22,253 nucleotides of DNA. Source: Bacteroidales bacterium. Its GTDB lineage: Bacteria; Bacteroidota; Bacteroidia; Bacteroidales; UBA1556. Shown here piece by piece: positions 7,849 through 14,469 of the stretch. Both the position numbers and the translations under genes were made by a program. The DNA lies in assembly GCA_029939445.1 (NCBI GenBank), contig JAOZSY010000017.1, positions 1 through 22,253 of the forward strand, in the 5' to 3' direction. Position 1 is the first letter of the stretch, and each line of letters begins with the position of its first letter. The notes under the pieces are model-generated. The model saw only the letters and a program-made list of their open reading frames with translations. It was not told where the DNA came from and did no database searches.

Positions 7849-8593
7849 TCATACCTTGGTTTTAGATTTTAAGTCTACAATAAAAGCTAAATTTGCCAAA
7901 GGTGAAGAGAAAGAATTATCAGATTCTATAAAAAATATTTTCGGGTTTTATCCCGGAAATATTTTTCTTTATGCTCTTGCCTTTCGTCATAAATCTGTTG
8001 CCGAAGAACTTCAGTCAGGCGTTAAAAATTCTAACGAGCGACTAGAGTATCTTGGTGATGCGATACTTAGTGCTGCTGTGGCTGATTATTTGTTTAAAAT
8101 ATTCCCATATAAAGACGAGGGTTTCCTTACCAAAATGCGATCCAAAATGGTGAGCCGCAGTCAATTAAATAAAGTCTCTGTAAAGCTTGGAATTGATGAG
8201 CTTGTGAGAGCAACTTCAGATAAAGGTAGTCAACCAAAATCCCTTAATGGTGATGCGTTTGAAGCTCTTATCGGAGCCATATACCTTGATAAAGGTTACG
8301 ATTTTACCAAAAAAGTAATTATAGAGAGAATCTATAAAGTTTCAATAGACCTTGATGAGCTAGAGCAAAAAGAGACGAATTTTAAAAGTCGCCTTATTGA
8401 ATGGTCGCAGAAAGAAAAAATTGAGATTGAATTTAAGCACCATCAAGAAACAAAAGGCAAGAAGGGGATTCATCATATTGACCTTTTTGTTGATAATAAG
8501 TTAGTTGCTAAAGCAAAAGATTTCTCCATAAAAGGTGCAGAACAAATTGCTGCAGAGAAAGCCTGTGAAAAAATTGACGGCTGTAAAGATTAA
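7814..8593 (+). CDS. rnc: Ribonuclease III
   Basis: The RNase III domain cleaves double-stranded RNA in rRNA maturation and RNA decay. From the ATG at 7814 the protein is 259 aa. The signature NERLEYLGDAIL (74-85, with Asp82) and GDAFEALIGAIYLDKG (Glu150) supply the acidic residues of the two-metal site. A dsRNA-binding domain follows from about residue 190 (FKSRLIEWSQKEKIEI to the C-terminal AEQIAAEKACEKI). The start is uncertain. The ATG at 7814 overlaps fabF by 35 bp, while an in-frame TTG at 7856 just after the fabF stop would give an N-terminus of the length usual in Bacteroidota homologues (about 28 residues before GFYP). An ATG at 7778 is also in frame but overlaps more. No ribosome binding site resolves the choice. 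Confidence 0.95.
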   Translation: MHQWYLENSKNNHTLVLDFKSTIKAKFAKGEEKELSDSIKNIFGFYPGNIFLYALAFRHKSVAEELQSGVKNSNERLEYLGDAILSAAVADYLFKIFPYKDEGFLTKMRSKMVSRSQLNKVSVKLGIDELVRATSDKGSQPKSLNGDAFEALIGAIYLDKGYDFTKKVIIERIYKVSIDLDELEQKETNFKSRLIEWSQKEKIEIEFKHHQETKGKKGIHHIDLFVDNKLVAKAKDFSIKGAEQIAAEKACEKIDGCKD

Positions 8594-8735
8594 CTAATTC
8601 TACCTAACATTACCCATCTTTTACATTTTTTATTGAATCTAGAGTTTCTCAACAGAGTAATTTTCTATTTTAATATATTGATAAAGTGTAGCTTTTACAG
8701 TAAATATATAATGTAAAAAATTGAATAAATTTTAC

Positions 8736-8743
8736 TATATTTG
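8736..8743 (+). promoter_or_regulatory. Promoter -7 box (TATATTTG) upstream of KamA-like gene
   Basis: A perfect TAnnTTTG box is followed by GCATCCCGC, a context often seen in strong Bacteroidota promoters. A TTG at 8721-8723 is only 12 bp upstream, so the -33 element is missing or poor. Initiation near 8750 would give a leader of roughly 200 nt before the ATG at 8954. Confidence 0.45.
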
Positions 8744-8843
8744 CATCCCGCTAAAAAAGTGGTAATTATTTTTTTTAGTCCTCTAGATAATGAGGATTAA
8801 CCCTTCAGTTGTGTGATTTATAGTGAATTACGAGCTACGTCCT

Positions 8844-8864
8844 AGGCTGTTATAAGCTTTTTTT
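8844..8864 (+). terminator. Possible weak intrinsic terminator or attenuator in leader
   Basis: A 5-bp stem AGGCT/AGCTT with loop GTTATA runs into a 7-T tract (8858-8864). The stem is short and includes one G-U pair, so termination would be partial at best. Its position 90 nt before the ATG at 8954 and ~115 nt after the predicted start would suit an attenuator or the 3' end of a small RNA. Confidence 0.25.
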
Positions 8865-8953
8865 ACAACTCAATATGAGTTCGGACATTTGTTTGGATAG
8901 TAAATCTTTTATGGCTTTTATTGTCAATCATCAATTATTTAAAAGAGTAGAGC

Positions 8954-11080
8954 ATGTCATATATAGAAAGTAGTTTTGTAGAAAAATATACTAAAATAAT
9001 AAAGTTATTCATAAAGCAGGTTCCAATATTTTATGAATTTATTAGAACTGCCAACACATATAATTCTTTTAAAGATAATTTAATAGTAGATCTTCATAAT
9101 CAAGTATCAATTAATGATTCGGATATTGATGATAAGCAGAGTAAGCAAGCGGCTATTATACAAATGCTCTTATTACTGCGAAATGAAGGCAGAGAATTTA
9201 TAGATCCAAATAGAAATAATCAAAAGTTTATAAGTCAACCTTTTTATTGGATTTACCAAAGTATTAAGGGTGAGAATTCATTTGTTACTGATGATTTCTT
9301 CGATGATATGCTTAACTTAATTGGAAGAGTTTATAATAGAAAAGAAGAAGAATTCATCTCGGGTCTGGACTTATTATCACGTATGAATTCAATACCTAAG
9401 GGTATGGATACTGATATTATTGAAAAGCGCAAAGAAAGTAAATTACGCGTAATGACAGGCCTGGTCACAATAATTGAGAATAGTAAGAATGAACATAAAA
9501 TATATTACTTTACTACTGAGAAATCTTTAGAAGAGAAGCTTGTTTCCGTAGAAAAATGGTGGAATGATTACCGTTTCCATTTGCGTTATGCAATTCAAAA
9601 TCTAGAGCAATTAGGATTAACAACAAATAATCTTTTACCAAAATCAGTAATGCGTAACTTTGAAAATGGAGTTAAAAAAGGCATTCCTATCTTTATTAAT
9701 CCATACTTTTTATCATTGGTTCATATTGGACCAAAGGGTGAATTAAGTGCAGATGATCGTACTATTCGTGATTATATTTTCAATAGTAAGGATCTTGTTG
9801 ATACTTTTGGAGATATAAAAGCTTGGGAAAAAGAAGATATAATTGAAGATGGAAAACCTAATGCTGCAGGATGGCATTTGCCAAAAGGGGATAGCGTACA
9901 TCGTAGATATCCTGAGGTGGCAATCTTTATTCCTGAAGGTAGGGGCAGAGCTTGTGCAGGTCTTTGTGTTAGTTGTCAGAGAATGTACGGATTTCAGAAG
10001 GGCTCTTTGAATTTTGACTTGGAGAAAATGGATAGGAATATCGATAAAGATGAAAAAAGAAAATCCATCTTTAATTATTTTGAAAACGATTCGCATCTTC
10101 AAGATATATTGATTACTGGTGGTGATTCTTTTATGAATACAGATGCCAGATTAAGGACTATTCTTGAAGAATTCTATAATGTAGCCAAAAGAAAGAAAGA
10201 AATATCTGAGGCGCAAACTTCTGGAGAGAAAATAGCAGTATTTCAAAGAGTTCGTTTAGGCACTAGAATTCTTGCATACTTACCACAGCGTGTAGGCTCA
10301 GAATTAATTGATATATTAAAGGAATTTAAGGAAAAGGCAGCTAAAATTGGGATTAAACAATTTGTTATTCAAACGCATTTTGAAACTACAATGGAGATTA
10401 CTCCAGAAGCTATTAAAACTATAGAGTTGCTTAGAGATACAGGCTGGATTATTGTTAATCAGCAAGTATTTACTAGTGCTGCTTCGCGTCGTTCGCATAG
10501 TATGCAGTTGCGCCGTGAGTTAAATAAACTAGGTATTCTTCCGTACTATACTTTTGCTGTTAAAGGTTTCAGAGAAAATAGAGAAAACTTTACTCCATTG
10601 GCTAGAGTAGCGCAGGAGGTTTATGAAGAAAAAAGCTTTGGAAAACCAAAGAATGACAGAAGTGTAGAGTTTCATAATGACCCTAAAAGGAACCATATTC
10701 TTTTTAAGGAAATTGAAGAAGAAGAGAATATCCCATTTGTGGCAACAGATAGAAGTCTTATTAATCTTCCTGCATTGGGAAAAAGTCTGAGCTTTGAGCA
10801 AGTTGGTATTACGATAGATGGAAGAAGGGTTTTGAGTTTTGAGCATGATAAATTTCGTAATCATAGCCCTGTAGTACATCATTCAGAGAGAGTGATTATT
10901 GTAGAGGCAAAAAGTGTTTCATGCTATCTTCGACAAATAGAAGCTATGGGCGAAGATATTAGGGACTATAATGGCATATATGCATATTCTAATGCTATTA
11001 CAGAAAAACGTTCTGAAGTGTTTGAATATCCTAAGTTTGAATATTCTCAAACCAATAATTTCAATAACTGCGAGGTGTAG
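8954..11080 (+). CDS. KamA family (lysine 2,3-aminomutase-like) radical SAM protein, extended
   Basis: The 708-aa protein has a radical SAM core in its second half. The cluster motif is CxxxCxxC (Cys334, Cys338, Cys341), followed by RMYGFQKG. LITGGDSFM (386-394) is the SAM-binding GGD segment. RLGTRILAYLPQRV (434-447), FVIQTHFE (470-477) and VNQQVF (501-506) all align with KamA-type aminomutases. KamA enzymes use PLP and a 5'-deoxyadenosyl radical to move an amino group from C2 to C3. The usual PLP-lysine motif (GGGGK) is replaced by LPALGKS, so Lys610 is only a candidate PLP ligand. Ordinary KamA is about 415 aa. Here ~300 N-terminal residues form a mostly helical region with no recognised domain. 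The substrate is unknown, and no lysine-fermentation genes (kamDE, kdd, kce, kal) are adjacent. Confidence 0.8.
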   Translation: MSYIESSFVEKYTKIIKLFIKQVPIFYEFIRTANTYNSFKDNLIVDLHNQVSINDSDIDDKQSKQAAIIQMLLLLRNEGREFIDPNRNNQKFISQPFYWIYQSIKGENSFVTDDFFDDMLNLIGRVYNRKEEEFISGLDLLSRMNSIPKGMDTDIIEKRKESKLRVMTGLVTIIENSKNEHKIYYFTTEKSLEEKLVSVEKWWNDYRFHLRYAIQNLEQLGLTTNNLLPKSVMRNFENGVKKGIPIFINPYFLSLVHIGPKGELSADDRTIRDYIFNSKDLVDTFGDIKAWEKEDIIEDGKPNAAGWHLPKGDSVHRRYPEVAIFIPEGRGRACAGLCVSCQRMYGFQKGSLNFDLEKMDRNIDKDEKRKSIFNYFENDSHLQDILITGGDSFMNTDARLRTILEEFYNVAKRKKEISEAQTSGEKIAVFQRVRLGTRILAYLPQRVGSELIDILKEFKEKAAKIGIKQFVIQTHFETTMEITPEAIKTIELLRDTGWIIVNQQVFTSAASRRSHSMQLRRELNKLGILPYYTFAVKGFRENRENFTPLARVAQEVYEEKSFGKPKNDRSVEFHNDPKRNHILFKEIEEEENIPFVATDRSLINLPALGKSLSFEQVGITIDGRRVLSFEHDKFRNHSPVVHHSERVIIVEAKSVSCYLRQIEAMGEDIRDYNGIYAYSNAITEKRSEVFEYPKFEYSQTNNFNNCEV

Positions 11081-11146
11081 AAAAGATAATTACTATAACA
11101 TTCTATCATTATTAAATGGACGCTATAGACTAATTAATAAATTATA

Positions 11147-11154
11147 TATATTTG
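11147..11154 (+). promoter_or_regulatory. Promoter -7 box upstream of Omp85-family barrel gene
   Basis: A perfect TATATTTG box lies 25 bp before the ATG at 11180. No convincing TTTG is found at -33. It suggests the barrel gene can be transcribed independently of the KamA-like gene, which ends 99 bp upstream. Confidence 0.4.
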
Positions 11155-11179
11155 TACTTTAATAATAACTTGATAATTA

Positions 11180-12304
11180 ATGAGATTACTTTTTACTTTT
11201 ATTTTCGTATTCTTTAGTATTACAACTATTGTAGCTCAGTCAGACACAGCATCTAGTAGTGATGTGTCGACAGCTGATAAAACACAAATTTTTATAGAGA
11301 AAGCATTTAAGTATTCTCCATTACCTTTTGCAGGTTATGCAACCGAAACGGGTATGGTAATAGGTGTTACAAAATACAATGCATTTAAGTTTAAGGGCAA
11401 TACTCTTTCGGATTCGTTAATCCAACCCTCGAGTATATTAGCGTATGTGTATTTTACTCAGGAGAATCAGTATAAATACTATCTTATTACCGATCTTATG
11501 AATAATGATAATAAGATAAATTCTAAGTTTGAGTTTATGTTTATGGATTATCCGTCCTATTTTTTTGGTCTTGGTAATAACAATGATTTTGATTCAGCAT
11601 ATCTTGTAGACTTTAAGAATATATTATTTGCACCATCAGTTAGTTATAATATATTTGAGAATATATATATTGGAGCAAAATATACATATAACGATTATTT
11701 AAATATTGCTTCTCTAGATGAGAATATAAATGATTCAGTACTTCAAACTAATAGTGGTTTGCAATCAGGTGTAGGTATAATTGTATCTAGAGAGGCTAGG
11801 GATAATAGAATTAGAGCAAAAAAAGGATCTTACTTTAATATGTCTTATGATTTCTATGATGAAAGTATGGGGAGTGAGTTTAATTATAACCAATTTACAT
11901 TAGATTATAGGTATTATATTACTCCAATAAAACAGATAACTATTGCCTCACAATTATATACAACACTAAGCTCAGGAAATGTACCAGTGCAATCGATGCC
12001 AGTTGTAGGAGGAGCATACCGAATGCGAGGAATATATGAAGCTAGATATAGGGATAAGAATATGATAATGGCTCAGTTTGAACTGCGATTCCCTATTTAT
12101 TGGATTTTTTATGGCGCAACCTATGTTGGTTTAGGCCAAGTAGCCCCTAGGGTTTCTGATTTTGCTTTTAATAGCTTTCATTATGGTTATGGTGCTGGAT
12201 TGAGACTATTAATAGATGAAAAAACGAGCTCTGTATTACGCTTTGATTTAAGTTATGGGCCTTCCGGAAGTAAGATATTTATAGGGTTTAATGAAGCATT
12301 TTAG
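11180..12304 (+). CDS. BamA/TamA (Omp85) family outer-membrane barrel protein without POTRA domains
   Basis: The 374-aa protein has a signal peptide (1-19, ending VAQ) and then a beta-barrel rich in aromatic strands. The late segment GGAYRMRGIYEARYRDKN (about 279-296) matches the conserved Arg-Gly loop of the Omp85 surface-antigen domain, followed by MIMAQFELRFPI. There is no room for POTRA repeats between the signal peptide and the barrel. The region after the signal peptide (FIEKAFKYSPLPFAGYATETGMVIG) is typical of a Bacteroidota family annotated as BamA/TamA-family outer-membrane protein of unknown cargo. A role in outer-membrane protein or lipid export is inferred from the family only. 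The C-terminal residues FIGFNEAF end in Phe, as barrel proteins do. Confidence 0.78.
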   Translation: MRLLFTFIFVFFSITTIVAQSDTASSSDVSTADKTQIFIEKAFKYSPLPFAGYATETGMVIGVTKYNAFKFKGNTLSDSLIQPSSILAYVYFTQENQYKYYLITDLMNNDNKINSKFEFMFMDYPSYFFGLGNNNDFDSAYLVDFKNILFAPSVSYNIFENIYIGAKYTYNDYLNIASLDENINDSVLQTNSGLQSGVGIIVSREARDNRIRAKKGSYFNMSYDFYDESMGSEFNYNQFTLDYRYYITPIKQITIASQLYTTLSSGNVPVQSMPVVGGAYRMRGIYEARYRDKNMIMAQFELRFPIYWIFYGATYVGLGQVAPRVSDFAFNSFHYGYGAGLRLLIDEKTSSVLRFDLSYGPSGSKIFIGFNEAF

Positions 12305-12340
12305 AACATAAGAACTAAATGGGTTTATGTTCTTAAGAAC
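12303..12340 (+). repeat. Hairpin overlapping stop codon plus 12-bp palindrome
   Basis: AGAACATAAG (12303-12312) pairs with TTTATGTTCT (12324-12333) around an 11-nt loop. It begins inside the stop codon of the Omp85-family gene. GTTCTTAAGAAC at 12329-12340 is itself a perfect palindrome overlapping the second arm. No T-tract follows, so this is not a canonical intrinsic terminator. It may stabilise the 3' end of the transcript. Confidence 0.45.
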
Positions 12341-12391
12341 GAATTGTTAAAAACAGGTATAGTACGTATTCTGTATTTAATAATAATACCT

Positions 12392-12399
12392 TATATTTG
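12392..12399 (+). promoter_or_regulatory. Promoter -7 box of lipoprotein gene
   Basis: TATATTTG followed by CATTTAAT lies 51 bp before the ATG at 12451. A weak TCTG (12370-12373) sits 18 bp upstream in the -33 position. Confidence 0.45.
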
Positions 12400-12450
12400 C
12401 ATTTAATAATATCACTAAATTTGAATAGCAAACATTTAAAATATTGAACC

Positions 12451-13020
12451 ATGAAAAAAAACATTAAACTTTTTAGCGTCTTAGCGCTTTTTGTGATGGG
12501 AGCACTTTTTACACAATCATGTGAGAAAATTAAAGATGCGGTATCTTTTAAAGTAGAGCAGGACTTGCCAGACCACCATTTTGATTTAGACTCAGCTGCA
12601 ACATCTTCAAAAGGAGAAAATCTTCTGTACCAAGCTTATTATGAAATTAATATAGATAGTGTATTTGAAGCTAATGGAATTGATAAGGGTAAAATTAGTG
12701 ACGGTAAATTTAAACAGATAATCATAAAAGTTGATGATTCTGATACACAGATGAATTTTGGATTCTTAGAGTCGTTAAGCTTTAGATTAGGAGATTCTGA
12801 CAATGCTATGGAGGCTGTAACAATTGCTGCAGCTACAAATATTAAGGATGGAGATATGGAGTTAATCTTTGATGTAAATGACGATAGTGTAGATAAGTAT
12901 TTAGAACAAGATAGGTTTTATTTCTTTGTATTTGGAAAGATTCTTAAGCCAGTTCCTGTTGAACAATTACCACTGCTGATTAAATCAAAAATTGAATTTC
13001 AAGTTAATCCATTGGATTAA
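12451..13020 (+). CDS. Putative lipoprotein of unknown function
   Basis: The 189-aa protein begins MKKNIKLFSVLALFVMGALF and has a lipoprotein signal ending TQSC, so Cys24 would be lipidated. The N-terminal part of the mature protein is EKIKDAVSFKVEQDLP. The rest alternates predicted beta-strands (KQIIIKVDD, MNFGFLESLSFRLG, MELIFDV, FYFFVFGKI, KSKIEFQV) with acidic loops, which suggests a small beta-sandwich. No family is recognised with certainty. Proteins of similar layout are common, uncharacterised Bacteroidota lipoproteins. It has its own promoter box and a strong terminator 28 bp after its stop, so it is most likely monocistronic. Confidence 0.85.
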   Translation: MKKNIKLFSVLALFVMGALFTQSCEKIKDAVSFKVEQDLPDHHFDLDSAATSSKGENLLYQAYYEINIDSVFEANGIDKGKISDGKFKQIIIKVDDSDTQMNFGFLESLSFRLGDSDNAMEAVTIAAATNIKDGDMELIFDVNDDSVDKYLEQDRFYFFVFGKILKPVPVEQLPLLIKSKIEFQVNPLD

Positions 13021-13048
13021 TAAAGATATCGATTAGTACACAAAATTG

Positions 13049-13086
13049 AAAGACCAACTGATTAATTCAGGTGGTCTTTTTGTTTT
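13049..13086 (+). terminator. Intrinsic terminator after lipoprotein gene
   Basis: AAAGACCAACTG (13049-13060) pairs with CAGGTGGTCTTT (13068-13079) in a 12-position stem with one mismatch and a 7-nt loop (ATTAATT), followed by TTTTTGTTTTG. This is the clearest rho-independent terminator in the window. Confidence 0.9.
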
Positions 13087-13118
13087 GTAAAAAAGTGTTT
13101 TTTATTCTCAAATTCCTT

Positions 13119-13126
13119 TATCTTCG
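13119..13126 (+). promoter_or_regulatory. Possible promoter -7 box of carboxypeptidase-regulatory-domain gene
   Basis: TATCTTCG matches TAnnTTTG with one change (C for T) and is followed by CACAATAAA, 35 bp before the ATG at 13162. A T-rich stretch at 13098-13103 occupies the -33 position without a clear TTTG. Confidence 0.35.
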
Positions 13127-13161
13127 CACAATAAATTTGTACTTACCACTGTTTATCCTTA

Positions 13162-13803
13162 ATGACTATTTTTAGAATAACATATATATTTCTTATTATT
13201 TTTTTCTTCTCTTTTAAGGCAGAAGCACAAGATAGTGTAGAAGGACGTGTTATTCAGTTTTCGGGGGTGGTAATTACTGGTGATAGTTTAAAGCCAGTTC
13301 CTTTTGTAAATATTAGAATAAAAGGGACTTCCCTTGGAACCCTTGGAAATGTGGAAGGCTTTTTCTCATTTGTTGCTCATACTGGTGACACTATTCTTTT
13401 CAGCTCTATTGGTTATAAACTTTCAACCTATTATATTCCAGATTCGTTAACCGCTAATAGATATACACTTTTTCAAATGATGCAAAATGATACATTACTG
13501 CTTACAGAGTCGGTAATATATCCTTGGTCGGATATAGATGCGTTAGAATATGCTATTATTCAACATCGAGTGCCTGAGAACGATTATGATAGAGCAATGA
13601 AAAATCTTGCTAGGGAAGAGATGAAAGAAAGAGGTAAGTTTATGCCTATGGATGGGTCTATGAATTATCGCCACCAAATGCAACAGAATGTAAGTAAGAA
13701 TTATTGGAATGGTGGTTATATGCCAAATCAATTATTAAACCCTTTTGCCTGGGCTCAGTTTTTTAAAGCATGGAAAGAAGGGAAGTTCAAAAAACAAGAT
13801 TAA
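13162..13803 (+). CDS. Exported carboxypeptidase-like regulatory domain protein
   Basis: The 213-aa protein has a signal peptide (1-22, ending AEA before QDS). Residues ~31-95 form a CarboxypepD_reg-like beta-sandwich: SGVVITGDSLKPVPFVNIRI, then KGTSLGTLGNVEGFFSF, then DTILFSSIGYK. This is the classic pattern of domains found at the N-terminus of TonB-dependent receptors and in small periplasmic proteins of Bacteroidota. The C-terminal ~100 residues are charged and helical (MKNLAREEMKERGKFMPMDG, then NQLLNPFAWAQFFKAW) and recur with this domain in Bacteroidota. Function is unknown, probably periplasmic. The gene ends 9 bp from the convergent GPP34 gene. Confidence 0.85.
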   Translation: MTIFRITYIFLIIFFFSFKAEAQDSVEGRVIQFSGVVITGDSLKPVPFVNIRIKGTSLGTLGNVEGFFSFVAHTGDTILFSSIGYKLSTYYIPDSLTANRYTLFQMMQNDTLLLTESVIYPWSDIDALEYAIIQHRVPENDYDRAMKNLAREEMKERGKFMPMDGSMNYRHQMQQNVSKNYWNGGYMPNQLLNPFAWAQFFKAWKEGKFKKQD

Positions 13804-13812
13804 TAATACAGG

Positions 13813-14469
13813 CTAAGTTATAATAGTAGTTACTACTACAATTAAAGTAGCATAAGTAGTTTCAATTTCATCTCTTATTGTTTTCGAAAGGCTGTCGGAA
13901 CTTATTATTTTTTTAATTCGTTTTTTAGTTTCTTTAGAAAGATTTTCCTCATAAACCTCCTTATTTAAGTCGCATACATCAATTAGCCCAATAAGTATTT
14001 TGTCGTAGCTACTGATTGTATTTTCATTCTTCAGAATAATGTTAGTTAACTTTTCTCTAAGCTTATCCTCTTCGTGGCTATCTTTTGTAGGAAAGTTTGT
14101 AGTATTAAAAACCCAAAGAATCTTTGCTTCTTTTTGATATAGTATTTTATTATCAATAAGCTCCTGAACGTAAATATCAATAGATTTTTGAGAATTATTA
14201 TTTAGTTGAAAGAGCCAATGAGATAAGCTATGTTCCTTCTTGGATTTATATATTTTTTCTAAAAAATAATCTAGTACTTTATCATGTGTGGATTTAGTAT
14301 TTGACACTTTTATAACTTTTTCAGAAAGACGAATCTTCTTTTGGACTATTAGCTCCGCAATAGCAGCTCCTGCAATAGCTACATTAAATAGTGGTCCATG
14401 AGAAATAAAGCTGCCTTTTTTATTATCTAATGAAAGTAGAATAAGCTGTTGTACTAAGTTTAATTTCAT
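13813..14469 (-). CDS. GPP34 family (GOLPH3/Vps74-like) protein
   Basis: The 218-aa protein begins MKLNLVQQLILLSLDNKKGS and continues NVAIAGAAIAELIVQKKIRL, the N-terminal signature of the GPP34 family (LLLL-D-KG, then AGA-LAEL-L-G-I). The remainder is helical and charged. In eukaryotes GOLPH3/Vps74 binds phosphatidylinositol 4-phosphate on Golgi membranes and retains glycosyltransferases. Bacterial members are widespread in Bacteroidota and Actinomycetota with no known role, and PI4P binding cannot be assumed. The C-terminus (ATLIVVVTTIIT) is unusually hydrophobic. No signal peptide is present, so it should be cytoplasmic or peripheral to the inner membrane. Its ATG directly follows the TAG of the upstream subtilisin gene with no spacer, which implies co-transcription and probable translational coupling. 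Confidence 0.82.
   Translation of the reverse strand: MKLNLVQQLILLSLDNKKGSFISHGPLFNVAIAGAAIAELIVQKKIRLSEKVIKVSNTKSTHDKVLDYFLEKIYKSKKEHSLSHWLFQLNNNSQKSIDIYVQELIDNKILYQKEAKILWVFNTTNFPTKDSHEEDKLREKLTNIILKNENTISSYDKILIGLIDVCDLNKEVYEENLSKETKKRIKKIISSDSLSKTIRDEIETTYATLIVVVTTIIT
13824..13838 (-). other. Short perfect hairpin inside 3' end of GPP34 gene
   Basis: TAGTAG/CTACTA form a 6-bp stem around TTA just before the GPP34 stop codon. No T-tract follows on either strand. It could act weakly at the convergent gene ends, but more likely reflects the Val/Thr codons there. Confidence 0.2.

Larger units (their letters stand above)
8594..8953 (+). other. 360-bp intergenic region with promoter box and series of hairpins
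   Basis: The first ~140 bp are featureless AT-rich sequence. A TATATTTG box is at 8736-8743. Downstream are four small inverted repeats: CCGCT/AGTGG (8748-8762) followed by a T-rich run, TCCTC/GAGGA (8779-8796), AGGCT/AGCTT (8844-8859, one G-U pair) followed directly by T residues to 8864, and AACTC/GAGTT (8867-8881). This part is more GC-balanced than its surroundings and has no open reading frame of useful length. It may be a structured leader of the KamA-like gene or a separate small RNA. Confidence 0.5.

Noticed and set aside
8790..8816. Nine-codon ATG...TGA frame in the KamA leader as a possible leader peptide
   Set aside because: It encodes no run of a regulatory amino acid (no lysine) and has no ribosome binding context. 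Chance is more likely.
8954..12304. KamA-like enzyme plus Omp85-family barrel as a dedicated biosynthesis-export system
   Set aside because: The barrel has its own promoter box and a 99-bp gap, and nothing in either protein points to a shared substrate.
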